Shown here: positions 11,392 to 28,542 of the stretch, piece by piece
Numbering within the stretch: position 1 is the first letter of the stretch
Layout of the letters: each line of letters begins with the position of its first letter
Assembly: GCF_900700375.1 (NCBI RefSeq)
Contig: NC_041712.1
Location: 19,613,280-19,677,279, forward strand
From: Denticeps clupeoides
Lineage: Eukaryota; Chordata; Actinopteri; Clupeiformes; Denticipitidae
DNA length: 64,000 nt
Direction: 5' to 3'
Notes under the pieces: generated by a model
The model's database searches: none
Told to the model about the DNA's origin: nothing
What the model saw: the letters and a program-made list of their open reading frames with translations, nothing else
Position numbers and translations under genes: made by a program

Positions 11392-11569
11392 GGGTGGTAG
11401 TAGCCTATGAACCAGAAGACCCAGGTTCAAACCCCACTTACTACAATTGTATCCCTGAGCAAGACACTTAACCCTAAATTTCTCCAGGGGGGGACTGTCC
11501 CTGTAACTACTGATTGTAAGTTGCTCTGGATAAGGGAGTCTGATAAATGCTGTAAATGTAAATGTAATG
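11392..11569 (+). repeat. SINE family A copy
   Basis: Plus-strand copy with head GGGTGGTAGTAGCCTA, B box CAGGTTCAAACCCC and tail GATAAATGCTGTAAATGTAA. Confidence 0.9.
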
Positions 11570-11839
11570 TTCTATGCTCATGCAGTGCTTGCAATTTTAA
11601 TATTCCCAGTGGCACCTTGGGATTCGACCCGTCAGGATGCGATCTGGATGCAGGGCAAGACGTTGCAACATTCTTGATCAATAACTGCGACTTTTGGGCC
11701 GACAGCGTGCTGACAAGGTGCCAGAGAACAATGCGCACGACATGCACATCAAACAAACAGGCGTTATCAAACTTCGCGCAGAGATTACAGCTAAGCCCCG
11801 TCCTACTTTAATGGAAATGGGACATTGCAGAGCCTATTT

Positions 11840-12430
11840 CGAAAATGATTCCCTAAGCACCTCGAGGACTTTCGCCCCCCCCCCCCAATCCCTGTTATCC
11901 TGCGATCGTGTAGCCAAACGCCAGACAAACAGCGCCCGCCGCCCCGCCTCCTCGGCGCACCTAGCAGCCCGGGCGGGCCGCGGCTCTTTCAGCGTCTCTC
12001 CGCGGCCATGGTAACACCAGCGCCTGGCGGACCGTTGCAGGGGACCGAGCGAACACGTGCTGCGCGCGGAGGTAACGCGGCGTTTCATTTCCGGCGCGTT
12101 TTCCGAAGGCCTCGCGGCGCTGAAAGTCGCCGCCCGACGTCTTTTCGAACCGCGCCGTTAATCCGCGGCGGGGGGCATTAAGTGCAGTTGCCATGCAAAT
12201 CCTGCTCTGCTGTCCGCGGCCTAAATCCGGGGACGTGAATAACCGGTGCATGGTGGGTAGTGGAGTTTTCTCGCTTGGATTTGTAACCGGATATGATAAT
12301 GGAGGTTTCTCGTGCGGAACTACAATTCCCGGCTCGAGTAGCGGCGCAGTAGACGCAGCGGTCGATAACGACAGTGTGGCTTTGTGTGGACGTGCGATTC
12401 GGAAAATATGGATGACGTTTGGCAAATGGG
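11840..12430 (+). promoter_or_regulatory. katnal1: CpG island, probable KATNAL1 promoter and UTR exon
   Basis: A GC- and CpG-rich block between AT-rich flanks, about 0.7-1.3 kb upstream of the start-codon exon. It should hold the promoter and a non-coding first exon. No donor could be chosen with confidence. Confidence 0.55.
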
Positions 12431-12669
12431 ACTTTTTAACGTTATCTGTTAGCAAAACTGCGTTCAGTGTTCCAGGCCGATGCTGTTTGATCGATGGTGG
12501 TGGGGCGTAATATGCTAGGCCGGTAGTTTTCTTAATTTTTGTGTAAAAAAAAAAAAGAGAGGCGAGGCAGCTAATTTAATTCGTTGCGTGAATAGTTCAA
12601 ACGACGTCACGGCTCGACGTAACATTTCACTTCAATAAATATTTTGGGTGGCCACCTGTGTAACAACCT

Positions 12670-12855
12670 GGGTGGTAGTAGACCAATGACACATTCGCCT
12701 ATGAACCAGAAGACCCAGGTTCAAATCCTGCTTACTACCATTATGTCCCTGAGCAAGACACTTAACCCTAAGTTGCTCCAGGGGGGACTGTCCCTGTAAC
12801 TACTGATTGTAAGTCGCTCTGGATAAGGGCGTCTGGTAAATGCTGTAAATGTAAT
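12670..12855 (+). repeat. SINE family A copy in KATNAL1 5' intron
   Basis: Well-preserved copy: GGTGGTAGTAGACC head, CAGGTTCAAATCC B box, GTAAATGCTGTAAATGTAA tail. Confidence 0.9.
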
Positions 12856-12896
12856 CTAATTTTTTAAAACTGAAGTGATTATCTCATCACCTTTAT

Positions 12897-13037
12897 CACC
12901 CATCACCCTTATTGAGCAGTAGAGAACAGCGTGCGGGGACGGTGCTTTGCTCAGTGGCACCTTGGTGGCTTGGGATTCGAACCGGCAACCTTCTGATTAC
13001 GGGTCTGCTTCCTTAACGACTGGGCCACCACTGGCCC
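12897..13037 (-). repeat. SINE family B fragment
   Basis: Minus copy with GGGGACGGTGCTTTGCTCAG, GGGATTCGAACCGGCAACC and the head GGGCCACCACTGGCCC. Confidence 0.85.
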
Positions 13038-13164
13038 ATAATGCATTTGAAAACAGAAAAAGTTTATGTCAGAGGTAACTCCATGGGCTTGTTCTGCTTT
13101 GCCACCTTATACATGCATTTGATCCAGAAAATTCTGGCCATTTCTTCACAGAATCCTGTGCACC

Positions 13165-16937
<3,773 letters not shown>

Positions 16938-17425
16938 CCCGATGGGACACGTCCTCGAGAACGTATGGTTCTTCATTACTGTCTTGACTAATACTAAAAC
17001 AAGAACATGTGTTCCCTGTCCAGGACTGTTCTAATGTCTTGTTTAAAGCGCACACGGAAATTGCTGTTCAGGGCATTTCCTTCCTGTGTGTGAGAGTGCT
17101 TGGAACAAGAAGTGCTGTTTAGGAGGATGAGTACCATGATCTGCACTGCTGCCATTATTGTACTTGAGTGAATGTTTAACATGACTGTTGGTTGAATATT
17201 TTGTGTCTCTTTTTCGTTTTAGTTCATCCAGCTATCAAGTTGAAGCACCTTGATTTTATGATTGTTCTGTTGTGTGTTTTTAGTAATATAATCATGTTTT
17301 ACTATACTTGAACTACTGAATGACGGTACTGTCCCTTTTAAAACTGGAAAGTGAGGCTGCAGTGATAACCTTCAAGGTGAACATGGTTTTTGTATCACTG
17401 ATAACATAATGATAACCACAATAAA
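16938..17425 (+). other. katnal1: KATNAL1 3' UTR
   Basis: AT-rich sequence after the stop, with a polyadenylation signal AATAAA at 17420-17425. Confidence 0.6.
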
Positions 17426-17429
17426 GTGT

Positions 17430-20400
17430 CACCATGACATGAGGTATGCGCCACAGTTATTTGTCACATTTATTATTGCGTTAAATGTTGCCGCACGTCA
17501 AGAGCAAGGGCACGCCGGTGTTGTAACGACAATTTATAAATGCTGCCATGTTAACTTGATGGAGACCTTGCTCCACTCAGCAGGCCATTAATAATCACGG
17601 AGCTCAGATTAATATATATCCAGCATGAAGAGAAAAGGTCCCCAAGACGAGGCCTGTTTAATGGACCAAAAGAGATATGGGTTTTATGATATGTATCGCC
17701 TCCTAAGAAATTTTACTTGCTTTCGCATGGAATTAGTTTTTGTTTTGAATGCTCTGCTCATCCCACATTTTCTGGTGACTTAATGACATGTTAATTTAGC
17801 TAATGAGTTATATTTCATAGTTGAGAATAATTGCATTTGTTTTTTGCATTAATTAAATCTTACAAAACATAATGACACATGGACTGTGAAATATAGACTT
17901 TAAATATGACAATAGAAGCTCTAAGTAATATAGCGGAATCATTAGACGTTATGGCATCACATCTAGCCGTGTTGCTGGAAGCGAATCGAAGTGACTCAGC
18001 CGGCAGTGGCAGTTCACTGAAAGGAGCAGAAGGATGGAGGGAGAGGATGACGCTGGTCTGGTCTGTGGGCAGGGGATGGGCGTGTGTGGGCAGCCTTGCT
18101 GCGTGACTGTGGTATCGCTCGCCCGCAGCGTTACTTCGCTGTGAAGGGCGCGCGTCTATCTTGTGCTGTCATGGCCATTTCTATGAGAGCCTGCTCCCCC
18201 TTCTTCTTCTTTTTTTCCCTGATGCGCTATCTGTCTTGTCCACGGGCGCTGATGTTCACTGCATGTGGAATTACCTGACTGAGTGGAAGTTTAATTTTCT
18301 CTCATTTTAAACGGGGTGGGGCGAGTGAGGCCAATACTTGCGAATGAATAGGAGACGGGAATTGAATACAAATGGGAATTTGAATCTTGTGAAGTCACGG
18401 CGACTGACAAATGGCAAAGGCTGAATATGAGACTGCGAGAAGAATACGGTGACCCAGCACAATGTCTGGGAGACGGAAAAGCAGTCCCAAATGGGAGAAC
18501 ATGCTGACTCACTGAAAAACTAAAAATCTTTTTGACTGATAATCACTTTCTCAAAATGAATTTACTTTATTTGTTTGCACAATATTAGTAAATTTTATAT
18601 AAAAAGGAAGAATGCTTTGAGTAAATGCATCAACTGGCCCGATCAATACCTTCGTAGCTCAACAGCTCAGTCACTGAAAGCATTTCCTGTCTAATAAGTA
18701 GACTATGTATGAAGTAATGTGACAGAGAGAGACAGAGGGAAGGGTGATGTAGTATACAACCCCCCCTATCTTATACTCTGTGCTTAATCACTGGAAGGAT
18801 GGGGCTGGGGGAAGGGTAGGGAGATGGAATGTGTCTATTTTTAGCCACATGCGAGAGGCCTATAGTTGCATGGGCATCATGGGAAATTAAACCCCACCAC
18901 GGCAGGGTAAAAATAAGAGACTTTACCCTCTGCACGACCCTGTGCAACTCATGCTCAGTCTGGACACTGTAGAATCTGCATGTTTACAGCTGTGTACACT
19001 GTAAACATGCAACATATAAGCAGCTAAAAGTGCAAAACGGGAACATGACTGTTTTTAAGGGCAAGTAGGTGCGGCAAGGGAGTCATGCCAATAAACTGCA
19101 TGCATGGGGGAATCCAAAATGTACCTGGCTGGTATTATCTCCCTTCAACTATTCTCGTGTTTTATTCTTGATGAAACCTTTGTGCACGAAAGGTCTGGAT
19201 TTAATATTATAATTTATATAAATATAAATCCCCAGGGTGAATATCACTTCCTGAAATGAATACCTTACATAATCAACTGCATGATGAGCTGAGCTCAGGA
19301 ACAGGATGGTGGGGTTAGAATCAATGACGCTGCCTCCAGAGTTCACATTACAGTCACATTAATGGTCAACAGAAGTACCCAGTACTTTGAATGAAATTAT
19401 TTATACCAAATAAATGGGAAATGTATTAAACATAATTTAACATTAAATGTTGTCAAGTAAATACAAAAACTGTGTGCTAACAAAAATTATTTTCATAAAT
19501 GTATGAATAAATATTTTTGTGTGAACAACTGACTGTAATAACATTAACAATTTTTTTAGGCTCATAGGAAAGATGTATCTTAACGACAATATATCATAGG
19601 ACAATATAAGTAATATAACCTATATAGGTTATGTATTTGTTTTGGTTATAATGTGTGAGCCTGTAACCACTTTCAAGAGGAAAGTCACCTGTTTATGCAA
19701 AGTGGCTGCATAGACATCAGTCCAGACAAGTTCTGAAACCAAATTCCACAACCAAAAATACTAAAGATCCCCCTGGGGACATTGTTCGGGAGAATTCTTT
19801 TCAAATGATGTTAAAACCCCAACCCCCTTAAAACCTTAGGTTGATTTCATATGCAAACGCATGTCGAAATCAACAGTTAAATAACCTTGAGTGCTGCTCT
19901 GAACACAATCATGTCTAATTAGTGTTATTGGCTGTGCTTTTCAGTCTCCCCATAAATAAATAATGATGAATAACAGTCTGGAAAAGCGCCTGGGGTTCCG
20001 ATCCTCTCAGCGCGCATGTCTGTGTTTGTGCATGAGCGTGTGTCTGAGTCTCATGTTTACACGTGTGAACCTGGGCCTTATCCTTTATTATTTTGAGCAT
20101 GTTTTGAATTTAGGTCAAGCTGATTTTGTGACAGAGAATGTAAGCACATCATAAAACACCAAAGGGCCGTTTATAGCTGTGACAACACATTATATCAGCT
20201 AATGACATTCAAACATCATATCTAGTGGGACGTGACAGTCTGAGAAGTTTATTGTTGCAAAAAACATTAATAGGTATTAATGGGTAAACTGGGGTGTAAA
20301 CACAATCATTCCAAAAATCCCACAACCGCTCATTCATTATTACTATTATTACGACTATATTATTATTGTTTTTATTATTATTACAACTATAGTTTTGCAC

Positions 20401-23400
20401 GTGAACATCTTTAATCACCCGCACACTTCTTACTTCACTCAAAAATAGACTGCTGCTCCAGGACATCCCCAAGGTGGAACAGGCAGCTGCCGTGATCACT
20501 TTCTATTAATAAACAGCCCAGTGGGCTTCCCTGCACTAGATATACAACCATGGGGGTCATAGTAGGAGGCAAATGGGAATGATTACCCAACTGGGTGTGG
20601 TGGGCCTAAATAAAGCTCAGATCCACGTACAGGGCCCAGTCCTGTATACAATACCCCAACGTCCTCTCTAACTCACATGCACACACCCACGTGCCATTTT
20701 CATACCGATTGTTTTTCAGGCTTTATTAAAAAAAAAAAAAGCTTTATTTCTATTGGTGCGCAGCATCTGATGGACTGGTACTCTGTGCAAGGGCTGTTTC
20801 CTAGTTTACTGGGATTCTCTTCAACTCACTCATGACCCCGACCTGTACAGATGGCACAATATTAGTACTGATTGTGTTTATTCACGACTTCAATACCTTT
20901 TCTCTCTGATCTGGATAAGGAAAAACGGATGGATGGATGGATGGTCGAGGAGATTTAAATGCAGTTGCTCTTCTCTCCTGCAGATGTCACTGTCACCAGA
21001 AGGCCACTTCAGGAAACATTAACTTTAAACATTCAATTCAGGAAGTAGCTTAACCAAGTGTTATAATGCGATAGTGGTGCTAAGCCTGTACAACCACACC
21101 TCTTGAACGTGAGGACCACCAGGAAACAGATGAAATAACTGGAGCAAAACATTCTATCAGCATAGCAGTCTGCATTAGGGACGACTGTATTCCCCGAAGC
21201 CCAATTACAGTACCTTCAACAGAAATAATGACTAGGCTCTCGACCAAGGTTTCAGCCAAACCGTTGTCCACCACGCAGCAGTTTTTGCACGTTTTCAGTC
21301 TCCCACACGGGAGACTCACCTTTCTTGTTTTTTTCATGCGGTAATGGTGGGTTCTGGTCTGCCACGACGTGGTATACTCGATGCCTCATAAATGTAGGCT
21401 TTGGGCATACGTGTGCACTGACGACACGTCGAAAGCAAACGATGCACACGTGAGAGCAGCGTACTTTGGTCAGGGTGTTTTAAATGTGATCATGTACGAT
21501 GGAATCTCGGAAAACAAAACTCTGTCATGTTTCCACAGAGATCCGCCCTGACAGGCTATAACTACACACCAGGGAGGGGTTTAGGTGGCATTAGATCAGC
21601 ATGAATATGGTAAGAAAAGAAAACAGCAATGAGTGGCTGGTTGTACAGTGGATGAGCGCGCACACACACACACACACACACACATTTAACAAATCAAACA
21701 AAGGCGCTGAAGATAACAGAGGTGTTTGACATTTTTACAGAGGGTGTAGGGTTCACTCAATGGTTTCCATGGAGGCTGGAAAAGACCAGGTTTAAAATAG
21801 CGGCGTTTAAAAATGGGTGGGAAACAGGTGAGAGAAAGCCACTGTGAGATGAAGGAAAGCTTGGAAGTGTACAATGAAATGTGCTATAATATCACAGCAA
21901 TGCATTACGTTCTATAAAATATCATTACATTTACAGATTTGCTGGTGGATTTTTAAGATTGATACTTAATGGGATGGCAGCTATGAAGCCATGAAATGTT
22001 ATTACATTCGACAAATTTGTCCAGGAATAACTATTTGAATAGATTGTGGACGTGAACCTTCATGTTTCTTATACATTTTACATTTAAACAGACATCGTGC
22101 ACCAGATGATAAAAACGAATTTGTAAAAAAAAAAAAAACACAACCATTGAAACCATGTTTCAATGTTAATTTCAATGGTTATTTCTTCATTAAATAGAAC
22201 TGGTGGTTGCACAATCATGCCTTTTATTAACTGCAATGACAGCACGGCTATTCAAACTTGTACAATCGTGTTGAGTTAAAAGTTCTGAAATGTGAAATAA
22301 CAAACATGTCTACGTCAGACGGATGTGGCGAAATGTTACAAATTGGGCACGTCTGGAGGTAGAAAAACCTCACAAGGCAGGTTGGCACTGAGCGGCAAAG
22401 AGAAAAACGAGCCACTTGGCTGGAGGAAAATAAGAAAAAAAAAAAAAAAAACCTTGACTGAGCTTTACTGTACACAGAATCCAGTAAAACTGGTCCTTAC
22501 CCCAGCAGCCACACCAAAACTGCTGCAGAACAACACGTGCAACATTTTCCACGGTGTTTCCACACAGCCGGGTTTATGTTCACGAAGTGATCTCGATATT
22601 TTTTACATCCACTCCTACAGTGAGCACTGCACTAAATTATTATGTCATGGTAAAATATTAAAATATAGAACATGTCCAGGAGTGCGATCACTGTGCAAAA
22701 TATAGTCCAAATTCAAATTCCTTTTTTTTTTTTTTCGTCACGTACGCAATCATACACGGTATGTTATGCAGTGAAATGCTTGTGTTTGTGTTATATGTTA
22801 TATGTAACGTAACGATTGTAAAATTGTAGAATGACTTATTCTTGAATGAACTGAACTAAAACAGCAGCACACACCATCTAGCACTTGTAGAACCTGAGAA
22901 CCCCCGCTGGATACACATAATCTTCCCCTTAACAATCTCTGGAGGACAATCAATTTACACCAGCATAATGGCCTCTTTGTGATTGGCTGCGCTCGAAAGA
23001 GTCTGAAACTCCAGCGGCCCTTGTAAAAGGTGTGTCCCCATGAAGTCAAATGAGACTTACAGTACCACTGTTGGGAATCCCACTGCTGACAATCCCAATC
23101 ACTGGAATACAGGACACTAATCTCGTAAAAAGAAAATCTTGCTGTGAACACATGGAACCGTTTTTGGTGTTGTTCGGCCATTCCTGGCGCTGGTAGAATT
23201 TGGTTCACGCAGCGTTCTCGGGATTAATGGGTTGGTTTATCAGGGCTGGTCACATGCCGACTAGCCCGTAAATCTCGCGCCTACTCCGACTGTAATCCCT
23301 CACAACACAACAAATGAACGTGGCCGACCTCTCACACGTAGCCTTGTGAAATTGAATGAAGGCTTGCTGGCGTCTTACCTTACCTTACCTTACCCGTGTT

Positions 23401-23600
23401 CCTGCACCTCCTGAAATTATATGTCAACTTCTCACAACTCACTTTTAACAGAATTGGGAAACTATCTGGATTAAGCAGCATGGAAAACGACTCGGAACCG
23501 AGGTTAGGGTCAAAGGATCCAGAGGCCTGAGAAGAACGGCGGCAGCAGAGGTACGTTAAGCGTTTAATCCCCCAGAAGGTGTAGGCCTAGTGCCAAAACC
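17430..23600. other. KATNAL1-UBL3 intergenic region
   Basis: About 6 kb without a supportable gene. It contains an ATGG microsatellite (20,930-20,944), ATT-rich sequence (20,335-20,395), a CA repeat (21,660-21,684), stem-loop sequence at 22,142-22,180 and a (CTTAC)n stretch (23,373-23,394). The block 17,580-17,720 is non-repetitive with mixed composition and is a possible conserved non-coding element, which sequence alone cannot prove. Confidence 0.5.
21660..21684. repeat. CA microsatellite
   Basis: (CA)n of about 12 units. Confidence 0.9.
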
Positions 23601-23639
23601 GACACCTTTTAACATTGGCGATGATGATGAAAGGGACAC

Positions 23640-23735
23640 AGGGACTGTCAGGGACAGTCAGGGACAGTCTTGCTAAGGTGGGAATCGAACCTGTGACTTG
23701 GCCTTCTGTTACCCGCTAGGCCATTACAGCCTCAG
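23640..23735 (-). repeat. SINE family A fragment with triplicated GGGACAGTCA
   Basis: Minus-strand remnant with GGGAATCGAACCTGTGAC and a TACCCGCTAGGCC head. The block GGGACAGTCA is locally repeated about three times. Confidence 0.65.
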
Positions 23736-23759
23736 GGAATAAAGGTGTGTTTCTGACAC

Positions 23760-24138
23760 ACAGTACAGGCCAAAAGGTTTGGATGCACCTTCTCATTCAG
23801 TGTGTTTTCTTTATTTTCATGACCATTTACGTTGGTAGATTCTCACTGAAGGCATCAAAACTATGAATGAACACATGTGGAGTTATGTACTTAACAAAAA
23901 AAGGTGAAATAACAGAAAACATGTTTTATATTCTGCGGTCCAGCTCACCTCAAACCATCTCGACTGGCTTCAGGTCCGGTGACTGTGGAGGCCAGGTCTC
24001 CACTTTTTGTTAAGTACATAACTCCACATGTGCTCATTCATAGTTTTGATGCCTTCAGTGAGAATCTACCAACGTAAATGGTCATGAAAATAAAGAAAAC
24101 ACACTGAATGAGAAGGTGTCCAAACTTTTGGCCTGTAC
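23760..24138. mobile_element. Tc1-type MITE with long terminal inverted repeats
   Basis: Ends CAGTACAGGCCAAAAGG and CTTTTGGCCTGTAC. Inverted repeats of about 135 bp (23,763-23,898 and 23,999-24,134) flank about 100 bp of antisense transposase sequence. It belongs to the same family as 2,251 and 5,265. No transposase coding capacity. Confidence 0.9.
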
Positions 24139-24239
24139 CACAGGAATGTTGTTATAGGAATACTCAGTATTCCCTTGAACGTTCCACACAGACCTGATAA
24201 TATCGGAACGAACGACAATGTTGCAGCAGACAACATTAT

Positions 24240-24460
24240 AATTGGGCCAGAAACGCATTCGTTTTTTTTGCTCCTCACCACGCGTGTGGAAACGCCACCA
24301 CCTGCCTGAACCGCGGCGGCACGACGGCGACAGGAGTCTCGGCGTCGGGGCCTCCGCTCCCCCGCCCTCCGCCTCGAACCGGAGGAGGCGTGGACGCTCA
24401 CGCAGCCAGCCGCCATCGAGCTCTTTTTATCCGGCCAGCCATCTACAGTTTCCTCGTTCC

Positions 24461-24519
<59 letters not shown>

Positions 24520-25159
24520 CCCTCTCTCTCTCTCCCTCTCTCTCTCTCTCAGGAGAAGTGCCGCCATGTTTTAGTGAAGCGGGGTGACAGCAGAAAGCGG
24601 GAGCGGCGGAAAAAGAGGCGAAAGCAGAGACGGGAATTCGACAGACGACGGGCGCCCGCGGAAAGAAAAGAACGTCCCGTTCGTCCGAAGGCGTTTTTTT
24701 TTTTTTTTTTAAATTTCGTCCGGATTTACTGCGAGCCTCGACCCTTCGGATATTTCACCCAAAATCTCGCGTCTCTCCGTCTTTTTTTTTTCATCCTATG
24801 GCGTAGGAACCTTTACAGAAATTCCTTTTTGTTCCCCTTTCAACCCCCCGAGGAGATGGGAGGGGGACCTCCCATCCATTACAAATACTTGATCCGAAAG
24901 TGTTTCTTTTAAAGAAGAAAAGTTAACGCGAAACAAACTGCGAACAAATGCGCGATAGAAGAACTCGTCCCTGCGCGCCACCTCCGTGTCTTTAGATTAG
25001 AAACAGAAGTCGCGCAAAATAATTTTTTTTTATCAATATATATATATATATATAAATTTTCCTTCGTATTAGACATCGGATTATTAAGTGGTTGCGCCGA
25101 TAAAAAAAAAAAAAACCTTCGTTGTGTGAAGTCGCCCCGTGGAAGGACGTCGCTGCAAG
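24240..25159 (+). promoter_or_regulatory. ubl3: UBL3 promoter and 5' UTR region
   Basis: CpG-rich sequence (24,290-24,680) leads to the UBL3 start exon, and contains a long CT tract (24,464-24,552). Open frames here reflect base composition. The transcription start is unknown. Some of this is likely long 5' UTR. Confidence 0.55.
24464..24552. repeat. ubl3: CT microsatellite in UBL3 promoter
   Basis: Almost pure (CT)n for about 89 bases with occasional CCT interruptions. Polypurine/polypyrimidine tracts of this kind can form triplex DNA or bind GAGA-type factors. Confidence 0.95.
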
Positions 25160-28100
25160 ATGACGGCCAGCATCCCGGCGGACACGGTGAGAGTGTGTTT
25201 GGTCTGAATAAAAGGGGGTTCATAAAAATTGGGGATTTTTCTTTCTTCTTTTTTTTTTTATGCGTAGAACCGACTGCAGCAGGGGTCGCCGCGGGTCCCT
25301 GCTGGAAGTTTTCGGCCGGCTGGCGGATGACAACATCGGGCAGGATCGCTCCGGGTGTCGGGCGATGACGCGAACGCGGTGCCCTTCGTTTTTTTTTTAT
25401 TTTTTTTTGTAAAATGATTTATTTATTTACATCAATAAACGCAAGGTTTAAAAAAAAAAAAAACAGCCGAATCAGCGGGTACCTGCTCCCTACCCTTTAT
25501 TTCCCACCCAGTGCCCAGATACACAGTGTTCCCAAAGTGACCTCACAGCAAATCATTTCCCTCTTTTGATTTTTTTATTTTTTTATTTTAACATTTGGAC
25601 AGACTGGGACCCTGCATCGCCACTTGGTGTGAAATATGGACACGACTGGCCTGGGTCCCCGCCACCGGCCTGGCTATTGTGGAGCCCGGTCGGGGGCCGC
25701 AGGGCAGGTTACTTTGAAAGTTGCCCGGCTCCTCTTTGTCGGTTCTTGTGAATGGAGGCCTGGGGCGAGGGAATCGATCGAGAAAAAAACCTGACAACAC
25801 ACAACGAAGTAGAAGCCTTTCGGCGATGCGACTTGCGCGGGTTCCGGGTCCATTTTCGTGCGTCGACTTGAGCGGAGAATGGAGTAGGTGGCACGACTCT
25901 TGTGTGGTCTCCAGCTGGGAGGTGTCGTGGTGGGGGCAGGGAGGCCGGACAATGTGACTGTGTGTGGGGGGTGAAGGCGCTCAGCTTCGTGGCTGTCGTC
26001 CGAACGGCCGCCGTTTTTAACAGTCAAGAGGGGCCTTTGATCGCTGGAGAGGTGGCCGAGGCGCCATCGCGATCCAGTGGTAACTAGCCGGTGGTCCCGG
26101 GGTCGTGCTGTTGTTGTGGCCCGGCCCAGAGCTCAGCTCTGCAGGGGGAAGCGCGAGGCATTGTTGACATTTCGTCATTGTCACAGTTTTCATTTGGTGA
26201 TTAGTAATGTGGCGGTGCGTGCCAGTGCCTCCAGATCTCGCCACGTTGCCAACACGACAATTAACGGCCAAGGTGACTTCCCGGCGACCTTGCGACTTGG
26301 TCCCATCACCTCGACCCTTCTGCACAATTTCCCCAGAGAGAGCACCGCGCTACACACATCCACAGATCTCACCGCGTGTGGAGTTCGGTTTTTAACGAAT
26401 TGTGCAATCGCTTTTGTCACTTTTCGCAATGCTCGCTTCCTCTTGCTGTTTCACTGCAAAAACATGTCAAACCACAGCAACACGATTTGCAGTGTCATGT
26501 AGTAGCAATATCGGTCATTTTAGGGTACAGTCAATCCCCCAAAAAGCCGGTGGAATCCTGCAGGAACTGTGTGGCCTGTGTTTTTCGCATAATTTAAAAC
26601 TTGTCTCATCATAGCCATTATTGTATATGATGCACAGTTAACATTTTACTTGATTAACGCTGATAACAATTTTAAAATCAATTCTGAATGTCAAAAGCCT
26701 TATATATATCACAAATGATAATCTGCAGAAGACACAGGCTCTATTCTCTACCTTTATAAACAGTTGTAACGGACATACTGTTATTACCTGTGTGTAATTA
26801 CAATGACCAAATCAGTGTTGTGTTCATTCACTGGCATTGGGACGTCTGCAATAATAGTCAATAATTTACTTTTAAATCGGCAAACATTGTAGATAAAATG
26901 TCGGTATATATTGCATATATATCACAATGTTAATATCTACGAATGTTTTTTTTACCCTCTTAAAGTAATTTGTGATGGGTCAACATACAAAGTAAAGTAA
27001 TATTTGGGAGCTGGAAGTTGTGGAGGCCACACCAGACTTCTCCTCAGATGAGAGCTGCTAGGCCGGACTTTGGCACAAATCGGGCGGCGCCTAAAAGAAG
27101 GGGAAGCAGAAAAAAGTGCAGTTCCATGTGTTTACAATGGGCTCCGATGATGTCATTCACAGAAAAGAGGGCTTGATGGACGGCAGCCCCCCTGACCTCT
27201 CACCCAAATAGAACATCACAGCAGACCACCCTCAAACGCGCCCAGTTCCTGCCAAAGCGGCAGGAAAAGTGAAAGGCGGACGCTTGCCTACCAAACGCTC
27301 AATGGCGGGAGCCGGAGTGTTGTCACACGGCGCGTCGGGTTACGGCCCTGGCCTGGAGGGGGTTAAAACCTGAGCGCGGGGGGGGGGTGGTCTGTTGCGG
27401 AGAGGAAGTGGCACAGACTCACTCAATAAAGGGGCCTTTCAGCTCAACCGAGGGCAATTTACGGCTGCCGCCGTGAGAGAGTGGCGCACATTTACGAACG
27501 CTGAGCTCACTGAAACTGCAGCGGCATCTTAAAAGCTTCCCGTTTTCCGCCATCGCTAGCCCTGTGCATTAGCCGTTTGATCTGACGTGGTCAGTGTCCG
27601 GTCGGGTCTCGTCGTCGGGTCCTGTTTGTTGGTTTCAGATGATGGCAGCCCTTTTACATTCACCTTCCGCTGTCTAAACATTGTCATAAATCAATACGCT
27701 GCACAACATCGGCCCAACGACCTTAGACGAGTTGAGTTTTAGTCTTCGTATAAATCAGGGCACATTATGTCCGGACTAGACGCTGATTCACGGAATAAGA
27801 ACGGCGAAACGGCTACAGCTGCCAGTTTAACCCCCGTGGGAGACGTGTGCAAATGATGCAGAACGGACCGGCGGATTTATGGTTATTTGATTTTAACATA
27901 CTTAAACGAGCGAAGGGGCGGGGACGGGAGGGGGATGGGCCGTCCGGCATGCTGATGAACCCATTACGGTCGAGGGAAATTAACCGTAGAAAGCAATTCG
28001 CGAAATGGTGGAGGTGGACGTTTCTGCTTGTACCTTTTTTTTTTTGGCCCTTTAATGAGACGAACACACGGCTACAAGGAATTAGCAGGAAAATAACGGA

Positions 28101-28504
28101 CCACAGCCATCCTGCAAGATCCGGCCGCTGCTGATTGATGGACCCTTTAATATAATGAAGGCTGCCGATATATTGATCGCAGCCTAAGTTCACATGAAGA
28201 CATGAAGACGGCGTTCTTCTTTCGCCTGCTGGCTCGCACACGTAACCCTGGACCAGCGATCGGTGATTAGCGCCACCGTGCCTTTTCTCTCCCGCCACCG
28301 CTTGGCGCCCGCTTCAAAGCTCCGGCGGAATAATGGTGGCCTGAGAATGACGGCGGCCGCCTCCTTGAGGCAGAAAGGAGGGGTGTCCGATCGGGGGGGG
28401 GGGGGGATGGGGGGTGTGTTAACGTGAAACATGTGGGAAAAATACATGTAGTTTTCCCCGAACAATGCGACCATTTAAGGGGGAGCCTGCTAAGACAGAC
28501 ACCC

Positions 28505-28542
<38 letters not shown>

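Noticed and set aside
17906-18106. Plus-strand frame starting MTIEALSNIAESLDVMASHL
   Set aside because: The first 30 residues look protein-like, but it dissolves into low-complexity sequence and has no partner exon; a possible transposon scrap only.
24242-24587. Ser/Leu-rich frames upstream of UBL3
   Set aside because: They translate the CT microsatellite and the CpG island; the UBL3 start exon lies downstream at 25,160.
28391-28415. Poly-G run as a G-quadruplex regulator
   Set aside because: A single homopolymer run of this sort is common slippage sequence and nothing links it to a promoter.
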